From contig DBTM01000013.1 of NCBI GenBank assembly GCA_002307055.1, positions 1 to 27,149 of the forward strand: DNA of 27,149 nucleotides, written 5' to 3'. Shown here piece by piece: positions 15,222 through 23,531 of the stretch. Under the pieces are notes generated by a model. That model had not been told where the DNA came from. It saw only the letters and a program-made list of their open reading frames with translations, and did not search any database. This DNA comes from Clostridiales bacterium UBA1316 (GTDB lineage: Bacteria > Bacillota > Clostridia > Oscillospirales > Oscillospiraceae). The first letter of the stretch is position 1. Every line of letters starts with the position of its first letter. Position numbers and translations under genes: made by a program.

Positions 15222-15243
15222 AAACCTTGAGGACTCAGGGTTT
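15222..15243. repeat. 10-bp inverted repeat in the dprA leader
   Basis: The arms 15222-15231 and 15234-15243 pair over ten positions with one G-U, leaving a 2-base centre. It would form near the 5' end of the dprA transcript, 18 bases after the predicted transcription start, followed by TTTATT-type sequence. It could be a weak early terminator, an RNA 5' stabiliser or a DNA operator. Confidence 0.5.
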
Positions 15244-15282
15244 ATTACAGCATATTCTCATACAGAAAGAGAGAGAAGTTCA

Positions 15283-16512
15283 ATGGCGTCGCTGAAGTAT
15301 TGGGTGTGGCTTTCATCGCTGCCCGGTGTCGGGGCTTTTACGGCCAACCGGTTATTGGATCGGTTCGGTTCGCCGGAGCATCTGTTTTTTTCTGATGAAA
15401 AAGAATACGGCGATTTGCAGGGGCTGCGCAAAGGCGATATCGCGGCTTTGTCGGACAAGAATCTGCTCGGCGCCAGAAAAATACTGGAAGACTGCGAAGA
15501 ACTCGGTTACCGGATACTCACCGTTTATGACGGCGAGTATCCGACGCGGCTGCGGAATATTCCGGACCCGCCGATTGTGCTGTATGTGAAGGGGCGGCTG
15601 CCGGTGCTTGACGAGGAAGCCGCGGTCGCGGTTGTCGGGACACGGAGCTGTACGCCTTACGGTGTCAAAGCAGCGGAAAAAATGGGTTACGAGCTGTCCA
15701 GGCACGGCTGCCTTGTTGTCTCGGGTTTAGCGCGGGGAATCGATACGGCGGCGGCTAAGGGCGCGCTGCGCGCGGGCGGACGCGTTGTCGGTGTTGTCGG
15801 AACGGGGCTCGATATTGTTTACCCGCCGGAAAACAAGCAGCTGTATGAGGATGTTGTCACCATCGGAGCGATCATCAGCGAATACCCGCCGGGGACACCG
15901 GCTGCCAGCGAGCATTTTCCGCAGAGGAACAGGATTATGAGCGGTATTTCCGTCGGTGTGGCGGTCGTTGAGGCGCCGCAAAAAAGCGGTGCGCTGATTA
16001 CGGCATCCTGCGCGCTCGACCAGGGCAGGGATGTCTACGCCGTGCCGGGAAACGTCGATTCTCCAGCCTGCGAGGGCTCCAATCAGCTCCTTAGGGAAGG
16101 CGCTGTGCTCGTCACGTCGGGCAAGGAAATTGCCGAGGAATATGCGGCTTTATTCCCTGATAAAATCCAGTCCGTTCGCAAAAAATTACCGCTTGACGCG
16201 GCACTGGCGGAAAAACTTATCAGCAGTGTCACTGTAAAAAAGCGACAGAATTCGGCAAAAAAAGAGATTGACAACGTTAAACCCGTGGAATATATTGACT
16301 TAGTAAAACTCAAAGAGTGCCTGAATGACGATGAATACAAGGTCATTTCGTCGATTGGGCCGAATACGCTGCACATCGATGAAATCATCGCCCTGTGCGG
16401 ACTCAGCGCGGGCGGTGTGCTCTCGGCGCTCACGATGCTCGAGCTTGACGGATATATCGAGCAGACAAACGGCAAATACTTTAAGCTGCTGTACGAACAA
16501 AAGAGAGAATAA
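15283..16512 (+). CDS. dprA: DNA-processing protein DprA (Smf)
   Basis: Binds incoming single-stranded DNA and loads RecA during natural transformation; it is also kept in many species not known to be competent. The 409-residue protein has an N-terminal helix-hairpin-helix/SAM-like part (LSSLPGVGAFTANRLLDRFGS, about residues 10-30). The Rossmann-like DprA core follows, with GTRSCTPYG starting at residue 119, SGLARGID at 147-154 and HFPQRNRIMSG at 211-221. A C-terminal winged-helix domain (about 345-405, HIDEIIALCGLSAGGVLSALTMLELDGYI) is linked by a Lys-rich segment. The ATG at 15283 has a GAGAGAAG ribosome binding site. It is followed by topA after 45 bases, the usual Firmicutes order. Confidence 0.96.
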   Translation: MASLKYWVWLSSLPGVGAFTANRLLDRFGSPEHLFFSDEKEYGDLQGLRKGDIAALSDKNLLGARKILEDCEELGYRILTVYDGEYPTRLRNIPDPPIVLYVKGRLPVLDEEAAVAVVGTRSCTPYGVKAAEKMGYELSRHGCLVVSGLARGIDTAAAKGALRAGGRVVGVVGTGLDIVYPPENKQLYEDVVTIGAIISEYPPGTPAASEHFPQRNRIMSGISVGVAVVEAPQKSGALITASCALDQGRDVYAVPGNVDSPACEGSNQLLREGAVLVTSGKEIAEEYAALFPDKIQSVRKKLPLDAALAEKLISSVTVKKRQNSAKKEIDNVKPVEYIDLVKLKECLNDDEYKVISSIGPNTLHIDEIIALCGLSAGGVLSALTMLELDGYIEQTNGKYFKLLYEQKRE

Positions 16513-16557
16513 CCTGTTCACGGCATTTTACATACTTTGAAATGAGGATTAAACCGG

Positions 16558-18882
16558 ATGGCAAAAGCAAAAACCAATCTCGTCATTATCGAATCACCGG
16601 GCAAAACAAAGTCGATCGGAAATTATCTCGGCGGCGATTATAAGGTGATGGCGTCTATGGGGCATTTGCGCGACCTGCCGAAGAGTACCCTCGGCGTTGA
16701 TCTTGAAAATGGCTTTATTCCGAGCTATCAATCAGTCAAAGGGCGCGAAGATACGATCAATGAACTTAAAGCGGCAGTAAAAAACAGCGCAAAGGTCTTT
16801 CTCGCAACCGACCCTGATCGGGAAGGCGAAGCAATAGCATGGCACTTAAAGGAGCTTCTGGGGCTCAAGGATGAAGACGCGCTTCGCGTTACATTTAATC
16901 AAATTACAAAAAAAGTCGTGTGTGACAGCATCCAAAATCCGAGGGAAATCGACCAGAACCTTGTCGATGCCCAACAGGCGCGCCGGATTCTTGACAGGAT
17001 TGTCGGGTATAAGCTCAGTCCGCTTTTATGGCGGAAAATAAAGCGCGGGCTGTCTGCCGGGCGCGTCCAGTCTGTCACGACGCGTATGGTGACCGATAAG
17101 GAAGATGAAATCCGCGCATTCGTCCCCGAGGAATATTGGCTGCTGAACGTCGATGTATCCCGGACGTCGAAACCGGGGCGTTTTACGGCTGATTTTTATG
17201 GTAAAGGCGATAAAAAGCTGGAGCTGACCAGCGAGGACGAGGTGAAAGCTGTCGTTGCGGCTGTGGAAAAGGCACCTTTTACCGTCGGGAATGTCAAACG
17301 GGCTGAAAAAAAGAGATCGCCGTCGCCGCCGTTTATTACCTCGACACTCCAGCAGGAGGCGTCGCGCAAGTTCGGCATGGCACCGCGCCGTACAATGTCG
17401 ATCGCCCAGCAGCTTTATGAAGGCATCGATATTGAAGGCGAAGGCACCGTCGGCTTGATTACCTATATGAGAACCGATTCGCTGCGTATTGCCGAGGAGG
17501 CGCTCGCCGAGGCGAAAACGCTGATTGTTGACCACTATGGCCCATCCTATTACCCAGGCAGCCCGACGCAGTATAAAACGAAAAACGCGGCGCAGGACGC
17601 CCATGAAGCGATCCGTCCGTCGATTATTACCCTTATGCCGGATAAGATCAAAGCCAGCCTCACCAGCGACCAATATAAACTCTACCGCCTCATCTGGAGC
17701 CGGTTCATTTCGAGCCAGATGACGAGCGCCATATATGACAGCGTCACTGTCGATGTTCTGTCGGCAGGCTATATTTTCCGCGCAAGCAATACGGTTATTA
17801 AGTTTGCGGGCTTTACTGCCGTTTACGAGGAAGGCCGCGACGATGATAAAGAGGAGAACGATTCGCCGCTCCCGGATCTTGAAGCAGGCGAGCCTTTAGC
17901 GCTCGAGGATATAAAAAACGAGCAGAAATTTACGCGGCCGCCTTCGCGCTATACCGAAGCGTCTCTTATCAAATTCATGGAGGAATCGGGCGTGGGCCGC
18001 CCGAGCACCTACGCGCCGACGATATCAACAATCCAAGACCGCGAATATGTCGTCAAGGACGGGCAGTATCTGCGACCGACGGCGCTTGGCGAAGTCGTAA
18101 CCGGCCTTATGAAAGAACGCTTCGCGGATATTGTCGACCTTAAGTTCACTGCCAGGATGGAAGAATCGCTTGACAGTGTTGAAAAGGGCGTCGTGGAATG
18201 GAAGAATGTTCTTGCCGATTTTTACGAGGGATTTGCATCTTCGCTTGAAAATGCCGAAAGCGCCTTGGAGGGCGAGCGGATTAAGATACCCGACGAGGTA
18301 TCCGAGGAGATCTGCGACCGCTGCGGACGGCAGATGGTCATCAAAGCGGGCCGGTTCGGCCGGTTCCTTGCGTGCCCGGGATATCCCGAATGCAATTTTA
18401 CAAAACCGCTCATCGTGGAAATGCCGGGCAAATGCCCGAAATGCGGAAGCCGGATTTTAAAACGTACATCAAAAAACGGTTACACATACTACGCCTGCGA
18501 ACAGCTGAAGGAATGCGGATTCATGACCTGGGATGTCCCCGTCAAGGATAACTGCACGGAATGCGGTCATACGCTGTTTAAAAAATCAGGCAAGGGCTTC
18601 AAAAAACCGTTTTGCATCAATGAAGCCTGCCCGAATTTCCTGCCCGAGGATAAGCGGGGCTATATAAAGAAGCCGCAGACACAGACCTCCGAAGAAGCCA
18701 CCGCCGCCCCTGAAGCGGCGACAACCGCAACAGCTAAAAAACCAGCTGTGGGAAAATTCGGCCAGAAAAAAGCGGCAGCCGGTAAGAAAGCCGCCGCGAC
18801 TAAAAAGACCGCAGCAGCGAAAAAAACCGCCGGCAGTAAAAAAGAAGCTGTAAAAAAGACAGCTGCAGCCGGTAAAAAATGA
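16558..18882 (+). CDS. topA: DNA topoisomerase I (type IA)
   Basis: Relaxes negatively supercoiled DNA by cutting one strand. The 774-residue protein has an N-terminal Toprim domain with E12 and the D85/D87/E89 acidic triad in ATDPDREGE. The active-site tyrosine is Y303 in GLITYMRTDS. Three Cys4-type zinc ribbons follow from residue 586 (CDRCGR, then CPKCGS, then CTECGH with its CINEAC pair). The last ~60 residues are almost only Lys, Ala and Thr with a short repeated TAAAKK-like pattern, a histone H1-like basic tail expected to grip DNA. A GAGGA ribosome binding site lies about 10 bases upstream of the ATG. Its stop overlaps the trmFO start by 4 bases, indicating coupled translation. Confidence 0.97.
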   Translation: MAKAKTNLVIIESPGKTKSIGNYLGGDYKVMASMGHLRDLPKSTLGVDLENGFIPSYQSVKGREDTINELKAAVKNSAKVFLATDPDREGEAIAWHLKELLGLKDEDALRVTFNQITKKVVCDSIQNPREIDQNLVDAQQARRILDRIVGYKLSPLLWRKIKRGLSAGRVQSVTTRMVTDKEDEIRAFVPEEYWLLNVDVSRTSKPGRFTADFYGKGDKKLELTSEDEVKAVVAAVEKAPFTVGNVKRAEKKRSPSPPFITSTLQQEASRKFGMAPRRTMSIAQQLYEGIDIEGEGTVGLITYMRTDSLRIAEEALAEAKTLIVDHYGPSYYPGSPTQYKTKNAAQDAHEAIRPSIITLMPDKIKASLTSDQYKLYRLIWSRFISSQMTSAIYDSVTVDVLSAGYIFRASNTVIKFAGFTAVYEEGRDDDKEENDSPLPDLEAGEPLALEDIKNEQKFTRPPSRYTEASLIKFMEESGVGRPSTYAPTISTIQDREYVVKDGQYLRPTALGEVVTGLMKERFADIVDLKFTARMEESLDSVEKGVVEWKNVLADFYEGFASSLENAESALEGERIKIPDEVSEEICDRCGRQMVIKAGRFGRFLACPGYPECNFTKPLIVEMPGKCPKCGSRILKRTSKNGYTYYACEQLKECGFMTWDVPVKDNCTECGHTLFKKSGKGFKKPFCINEACPNFLPEDKRGYIKKPQTQTSEEATAAPEAATTATAKKPAVGKFGQKKAAAGKKAAATKKTAAAKKTAGSKKEAVKKTAAAGKK

Positions 18883-20195
18883 TGAATACCACTGTTGTCG
18901 GAGCCGGCCTCGCCGGTTGTGAAGCCGCGTGGCAGCTTGCGCAGCGGGGCGTCGGTGTTGAACTCATCGAGATGAAGCCGGATAAAAAAACACCGGCACA
19001 TGTGTCGGATGATTTTTGCGAACTCGTCTGTTCGAATTCTATGCGCAGCGATGAGCTAACGAACGCCGTCGGTCTTTTAAAAGAAGAGATGCGCCGGCTC
19101 GGAAGCCTGATTATGACATGCGCCGACCAAACACGCGTTCCCGCGGGCGGCGCTTTAGCCGTCGACCGGCTTGCTTTCTCAAAAAAGGTCACGGATAAAA
19201 TTAAGGGGCATCCCCTGATTACCGTCATAGCGCGCGAGCAAAGCGAAATCCCGCCAGGCCGGGTCATCATCGCCACAGGCCCGCTGACCTCGGACGCGCT
19301 CGCCGAGCAAATCGCCGTTTTGCTGCAAGGCACACAGTATTTAAGCTTCTTCGACGCGGCAGCGCCGATTGTCGCGAGGGACAGCATCGATATGGCAAAC
19401 GCTTATTTCGCCTCTCGCTACGATAAAGGCACGGCGGATTATATCAACTGTCCCATGACCGAGGCGGAGTACAAGGCGTTTCAGTCTGAGCTCGGCAGAG
19501 CCGAGGAAGCGGCTGTCCGCGGCTTTGAGGATTCCGGTGTTTTTGAGGGCTGCATGCCGATTGAGGTCATGGCGCGCAGAGGCGAGGATACGATGCGTTT
19601 CGGGCCGCTCAAGCCCGTCGGCTTGAATGACCCGAAGACAGGAACCGAGCCATACGCTGTTGTCCAGCTCCGCAAGGACAATGCCGAAGGGACGCTGTAT
19701 AACCTCGTCGGGTTTCAGACACACCTCAAATTCGGGGAACAAAAGCGCGTTTTTTCCATGATACCGGCGCTTAAAAACGCGGAGATTGTCCGTTATGGCG
19801 TCATGCACCGCAATACCTATCTTGATTCGCCGCGGCTTCTGGATAAGTATTACAGGCTCATCAGCCAGCCGCGCATCAGCTTTGCCGGTCAGATGACCGG
19901 CGTGGAGGGCTATATCGAATCGGCGGCTTCCGGACTGCTCGCCGGAATTGAAGCGGCGCGGGAAATGAACAAGCTGCCCCCCGTCGATTTTCCCGGTGAA
20001 ACGGCAGTCGGGGCGCTGGCCCTGTATATCTCCGGCGGCTCCGTATCGGCATTTCAGCCGATGAACATTAACTTCGGCATTATCAGCCCGCTCGGGCATA
20101 GGGTTAAAGGTAAAAGAAACAAAAACCTTGCCATATCGCAGCGTTCACTTGAAATCATTGACGATATCCAGGCGAGCGGAGAGTTTAAAAGATAG
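18879..20195 (+). CDS. trmFO: tRNA (uracil-54-C5)-methyltransferase, folate/FAD dependent
   Basis: Makes ribothymidine at position 54 of the tRNA T-loop using methylenetetrahydrofolate and FADH2, unlike the SAM-dependent TrmA. The 438-residue protein has the N-terminal FAD-binding loop G8-A-G10-L-A-G13. The VCSNSMRSDE segment carries one of the conserved family cysteines, and the GCMPIEVMARRGEDTMRFGP block and a C-terminal FQPMNINFGI segment are typical of TrmFO/Gid. The first ATG (18879) overlaps the topA stop as ATGA; a second ATG follows directly and is equally possible. topA-trmFO order is common in Firmicutes and supports the call. Confidence 0.96.
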   Translation: MMNTTVVGAGLAGCEAAWQLAQRGVGVELIEMKPDKKTPAHVSDDFCELVCSNSMRSDELTNAVGLLKEEMRRLGSLIMTCADQTRVPAGGALAVDRLAFSKKVTDKIKGHPLITVIAREQSEIPPGRVIIATGPLTSDALAEQIAVLLQGTQYLSFFDAAAPIVARDSIDMANAYFASRYDKGTADYINCPMTEAEYKAFQSELGRAEEAAVRGFEDSGVFEGCMPIEVMARRGEDTMRFGPLKPVGLNDPKTGTEPYAVVQLRKDNAEGTLYNLVGFQTHLKFGEQKRVFSMIPALKNAEIVRYGVMHRNTYLDSPRLLDKYYRLISQPRISFAGQMTGVEGYIESAASGLLAGIEAAREMNKLPPVDFPGETAVGALALYISGGSVSAFQPMNINFGIISPLGHRVKGKRNKNLAISQRSLEIIDDIQASGEFKR

Positions 20196-20227
20196 ATCTT
20201 TCAAACTCGAAAGGAATGGTTATATAA

Positions 20228-21262
20228 ATGAAAATAATCGTCGACGCTATGGGCGGTGACAACGCGCCGGATGAAATTGTTAAAGGCGCGATACAGGCAT
20301 GCGAGGAATACAAAATTGAGATTATCCTGACCGGTAAAGGTGAAGCGATACTCAGAAGCCTTGAAAAAATGGGAAGAAAAGAGCTGCCAAAGGGGATTGA
20401 GATTGCTCACGCTGACGATGTTATCACCATGGAGGAAGACCCTGTTACGGCAATCCGAGACAAGAAAAACTCCTCGATGGTCATCGGACTCACAATGCTG
20501 CGCGACGGCTTGGGGGATGCTCTGGTCTCTGCGGGGAGTACGGGTGCTCTGCTGTCGGGAGCCACGCTCATTGTCAAACGCATTCGCGGTGTCCGGCGGG
20601 CGGCGCTGGCGCCCGTGCTGCCGGTCAATGAAAAAGGCCTGATCATCATCGATTGCGGCGCGAACGCCGAGTGTACGCCGGAATACCTGCTGCAGTTCGC
20701 GTATATGGGTTCTTTTTACGCGGAGAGTGTCCTGAAAATCGTCCATCCGCGCGTGGGGCTTCTGAACATCGGCACGGAGCCCGCCAAGGGGACAGATCTC
20801 CAGATAGAGGCCTATAACCTTCTTGAAGAAGCGTCAAAAGACGGGTCGATCCATTTTATCGGCAATGTGGAAGCCAAGAGCGTCATGAAGGATGCGTGCG
20901 ATGTTGTCGTCTGTGACGGTTATACGGGCAATATCCTTCTCAAGTCGATCGAGGGCACCGCAACCTTCTTAATGCACGAGATAAAGCATGTTTTTATGAA
21001 AAACGCGCTGACAAAATTCGCGGCGCTTCTCCTGAAAAAACAATTTATAGAGTTGAAAGAGCGTATGGACCCGGACAAGGTCGGCGGGACGGCGCTGCTT
21101 GGAATTTCAAAACCGGTCGTCAAAGCACATGGCTCGTCGAACGCCGCTGCCTTTAAAAGTGCCGTATATCAAGCAATCTGCACGGTAAATGCAGGAATTG
21201 CCGATGATATTCTGAGTAATATCGACCGCATGAAAATACCGGAGGCGAAAGAAAAAAATTAA
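20228..21262 (+). CDS. plsX: Phosphate acyltransferase PlsX
   Basis: Converts acyl-ACP to acyl-phosphate, the acyl donor for PlsY in phospholipid synthesis. The 344-residue protein begins MKIIVDAMGGDNAP, the hallmark of the family, and has the SAGSTGALLSGA and VVCDGYTGNILLKSIEG blocks. The C-terminus includes GGTALLGISKPVVKAHGSSN. Length is normal. An AAGGA site lies 12 bases before the ATG at 20228, rather far. It sits 32 bases after trmFO and shortly before acpP, which encodes its substrate carrier. No fapR or fabD/fabG genes are present between plsX and acpP, so this is a shortened form of the usual lipid cluster. Confidence 0.97.
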   Translation: MKIIVDAMGGDNAPDEIVKGAIQACEEYKIEIILTGKGEAILRSLEKMGRKELPKGIEIAHADDVITMEEDPVTAIRDKKNSSMVIGLTMLRDGLGDALVSAGSTGALLSGATLIVKRIRGVRRAALAPVLPVNEKGLIIIDCGANAECTPEYLLQFAYMGSFYAESVLKIVHPRVGLLNIGTEPAKGTDLQIEAYNLLEEASKDGSIHFIGNVEAKSVMKDACDVVVCDGYTGNILLKSIEGTATFLMHEIKHVFMKNALTKFAALLLKKQFIELKERMDPDKVGGTALLGISKPVVKAHGSSNAAAFKSAVYQAICTVNAGIADDILSNIDRMKIPEAKEKN

Positions 21263-21285
21263 TGGCAATACCTGACTAAAAACAG

Positions 21286-21314
21286 TTGACAAATGATATC
21301 CGGCGTTTTAATAT
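21286..21314 (+). promoter_or_regulatory. Sigma-A type promoter for acpP
   Basis: TTGACA at 21286-21291 and TAATAT at 21309-21314 are separated by 17 bases in the 148-base plsX-acpP gap. Transcription would start near 21321, giving a leader of about 90 bases. With the terminator at 21661 this makes acpP a possible single-gene transcription unit. Confidence 0.7.
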
Positions 21315-21410
21315 TTCGTTAGGTGAGCGGTAACACCGTGATTGAGCAGACACCGGGCATCGGGCTGCATAATATCGGAACCGCATTTAAGTAACAATGA
21401 GGTGATAGTA

Positions 21411-21644
21411 GTGATATTTGAAAGACTGCGTGCCCTTATAGCCGAGCAGTTTTCAGTCAGCGAGGATTCCATTGACATGGATACCTCATTTACAGATGAT
21501 CTGGGAGCCGATTCACTTGATGTTGTAGAATTAACGATGGCACTTGAAGAAGAATTTGACATCCCCGAAACAGATGAAGAGGTGCTGTACAAGCTCGTTA
21601 CCGTCGGCGATGTATTCAAATATATCTCCAGCAAAATCGACTGA
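21411..21644 (+). CDS. acpP: Acyl carrier protein
   Basis: Carries growing fatty acyl chains on a 4'-phosphopantetheine arm. With the GTG start at 21411 the product is 77 residues, the standard ACP length. The modified serine is S35 in GADSLDVVEL, and the acidic helix II and the DIPETDEEV segment are canonical. The open frame extends upstream to a TTG at 21342, but GAGGTGATA sits about 5 bases before GTG 21411 and the upstream residues have no ACP character. GTG at 21402 falls inside that binding site. The gene has its own promoter and a strong terminator, and lies between plsX and rnc as in many bacteria. Confidence 0.96.
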   Translation: MIFERLRALIAEQFSVSEDSIDMDTSFTDDLGADSLDVVELTMALEEEFDIPETDEEVLYKLVTVGDVFKYISSKID

Positions 21645-21660
21645 TCAAGCTGCAGATCTT

Positions 21661-21685
21661 GGGCGGGTTTTCACCCGCCCTTTTT
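21661..21685 (+). terminator. Strong intrinsic terminator after acpP
   Basis: A perfect 8-bp GC-rich stem (21661-21668 with 21673-21680), a 4-base TTTC loop and five T residues directly after the stem form a textbook terminator 17 bases after the acpP stop. Confidence 0.95.
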
Positions 21686-21713
21686 ATTGTATAAACATTT
21701 AATGCCAGAGGTA

Positions 21714-21781
21714 TAAAATACCTACTGGCGATCGCAGATCGCCCCTGCGGTTTTGCTTACTGGGGCTCCTATCGTATTTTA
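21714..21781. repeat. Nested extragenic palindromic element between acpP and rnc
   Basis: An outer 8-bp stem (21714-21721 with 21774-21781) encloses a perfect 7-bp hairpin with 3-base loop (21727-21733 with 21737-21743). A second possible hairpin pairs 21742-21745 with 21762-21765. A TACTGG hexamer occurs twice inside (21723 and 21758). The layout, an outer stem enclosing two GC-rich hairpins, resembles that of the element at 12699-12778, but the sequences are not the same. Confidence 0.6.
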
Positions 21782-21804
21782 AACATCAGAGGATTTGGTT
21801 AATA

Positions 21805-22479
21805 ATGGACAGGCTTGAAGATAAACTTGGTTACACGTTTCGGAATAAGGCGCTTATTCAGGAGGCACTGACGCACAGCTCCTGGGCGAATGAAAATAAA
21901 AAAAGCGGAATCAAGTGCAATGAACGCCTTGAATTTTTAGGCGATTCTGTTCTTGGGTTTACCGTTGCCGAATTTCTGTACAGAAAAGAGCCTGAGATGC
22001 CGGAGGGGCTGATGACGCGCGTGCGCGCCGAGCTCGTCTGTGAAAAGAGCCTGGAAGGCGCGGCGTCTGAGCTGGAGTTGGGGACGTATCTTCGCCTTGG
22101 CCGGGGCGAAGAGCAAAGCGGCGGCGGCAAAAGGCCGTCCATACTTGCCGATGCTTTCGAGGCTGTTCTGGCTGCGGTCTTTCTTGACGCCGGAATCGAA
22201 CAGGCAAAAGCAATGGTGGAAAAATTTGTGCTATGCCAGTATAGTGACGGCGAGCAGACAGGGTATGATTATAAAACGGTGCTTCAGGAGCTTGTCCAGA
22301 GAAAAAGCGGACAGACGCTCCTTTATCATATGACGGGTGAAAGCGGCCCGGACCACGCGAAGCAATTTATCGTGGAGGTGCGCCTCAATGGCGCCGCCAA
22401 AGGGGAAGGCACCGGCAAAACAAAAAAAGAAGCGGAACAGGCAGCGGCGAAAGCCGCGTATGAAGAGATGATAAAATGA
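21805..22479 (+). CDS. rnc: Ribonuclease III
   Basis: Endonuclease for double-stranded RNA that processes rRNA precursors and structured mRNAs. The 224-residue protein has the signature NERLEFLGDS at residues 39-48, with metal-binding E43 and catalytic D47, and the second acidic pair D116 and E119 in DAFEAVLAA. A C-terminal dsRNA-binding domain covers about 155-222 (DYKTVLQELVQ through GKTKKEAEQAAAKAA). The ATG at 21805 is preceded by GAGGA at 21789-21793, an 11-base spacing. Its stop overlaps the next gene by 4 bases (ATGA), so the two are translationally coupled. rnc upstream of smc is a conserved arrangement. Confidence 0.97.
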   Translation: MDRLEDKLGYTFRNKALIQEALTHSSWANENKKSGIKCNERLEFLGDSVLGFTVAEFLYRKEPEMPEGLMTRVRAELVCEKSLEGAASELELGTYLRLGRGEEQSGGGKRPSILADAFEAVLAAVFLDAGIEQAKAMVEKFVLCQYSDGEQTGYDYKTVLQELVQRKSGQTLLYHMTGESGPDHAKQFIVEVRLNGAAKGEGTGKTKKEAEQAAAKAAYEEMIK

Positions 22480-23498
22480 CGCCGAAGCGACATGTTATTC
22501 CCGTTTTTGTGCCGCATTTGGGCTGCCCGAATGACTGCGTTTTCTGCAACCAGCGCCGGATTTCCGGACAGGCTGCGCCGGCGACGGCAGAAACGGTTCG
22601 GAAAATGCTCGAAAACCTGCCCGATATGCGGTCGGATGGGGTCCCTGTGCAGCTGGCCTTTTACGGCGGCAGCTTTACAGCGATTCCTATCGCTGCTCAG
22701 GAGGAATTGCTTAAAGCGGCGGAGCCGTTTCTTAGCAGATATGAAAAAGCGAGTATCAGGATATCAACGCGGCCGGACTGCATCGGCGAGGAGACCCTTC
22801 GGCGGCTCGTACGCCATGGCGTCCAGACGGTCGAGTTGGGCGCACAGTCGATGTGTGACGACGTGCTCAGAGCCTCCGGGCGCGGCCACAGCGCGCAGGA
22901 CACAGCTGCAGCCGCGCGCTTAATAAAAGAGTTCGGTCTGGAGCTTATCCTCCAGATGATGACCGGTCTGCCAGAGGATACGCCGGAGAAATCGGTGCTC
23001 ACCGCAAAAAAGCTGCTTGCGCTTTCGCCGGACGGCGTCAGAATCTACCCGACGGTCGTTATCCGCGATACAAGGCTCTATGATATGTGGCTGGGCGGTA
23101 CGTATAAAGAGCATACGGTTGAGGATGCCGTCAGCCTCTGCGCAGTGCTTTATGAGCTGTTCGAAAAAGCGGACGTTCCGATCATTCGGCTGGGGCTTAA
23201 CCCGACGGAGGAACTCTCCGGCGGCGCTGCGGCAGCAGGGGCATATCATCCCGCTTTCGGAGAGCTTGTCTATTCGCGCGTTTATCTGAAAAGAGCCCGT
23301 ATACTGCTAAAAGGTAAAGAAAACACGCAAAAGGTGACGCTCGGTGTGTCGCAGGGGCGCGTTTCCGTTATGACGGGGCATAAGAGATATAATGCCGAAG
23401 CGCTTCAGCGCGAGTTCGGTATCGCCCAAATTTCGGTTGCCGCGGCAAATGTCAAGCCGGGAGAAATCGTTATCATGCGCATTGAAAATACGCTGTAA
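22476..23498 (+). CDS. Elp3-like radical SAM protein without acetyltransferase domain
   Basis: Radical SAM enzyme of unknown reaction. The cluster-binding cysteines are C17, C21 and C24 in CPNDCVFC, the CxxxCxxC form. The AFYGGSFTAIP segment, the ISTRPDCI block, the GVQTVELGAQSM block and QMMTGLPEDTP follow, all resembling the radical SAM half of Elp3/COG1243 proteins. At 340 residues it stops after a short C-terminal extension and lacks the GNAT acetyltransferase domain of true Elp3, so tRNA wobble-uridine carboxymethylation is not assured. The start codon overlaps the rnc stop as ATGA. Similar short proteins sit between rnc and smc in other Clostridia (from memory), suggesting a conserved link that is not understood. 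Confidence 0.85.
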   Translation: MTPKRHVIPVFVPHLGCPNDCVFCNQRRISGQAAPATAETVRKMLENLPDMRSDGVPVQLAFYGGSFTAIPIAAQEELLKAAEPFLSRYEKASIRISTRPDCIGEETLRRLVRHGVQTVELGAQSMCDDVLRASGRGHSAQDTAAAARLIKEFGLELILQMMTGLPEDTPEKSVLTAKKLLALSPDGVRIYPTVVIRDTRLYDMWLGGTYKEHTVEDAVSLCAVLYELFEKADVPIIRLGLNPTEELSGGAAAAGAYHPAFGELVYSRVYLKRARILLKGKENTQKVTLGVSQGRVSVMTGHKRYNAEALQREFGIAQISVAAANVKPGEIVIMRIENTL

Positions 23499-23531
23499 AT
23501 GAGATATAATACTCTGAATGTTTGATAATAT

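Noticed and set aside
17026..17673. Minus-strand open frame of 215 codons opposite topA
   Set aside because: Arg-rich antisense shadow of a conserved gene, with no family character.
19341..20099. Minus-strand open frame of 252 codons opposite trmFO
   Set aside because: Antisense shadow caused by codon bias; trmFO is intact and well conserved on the + strand.
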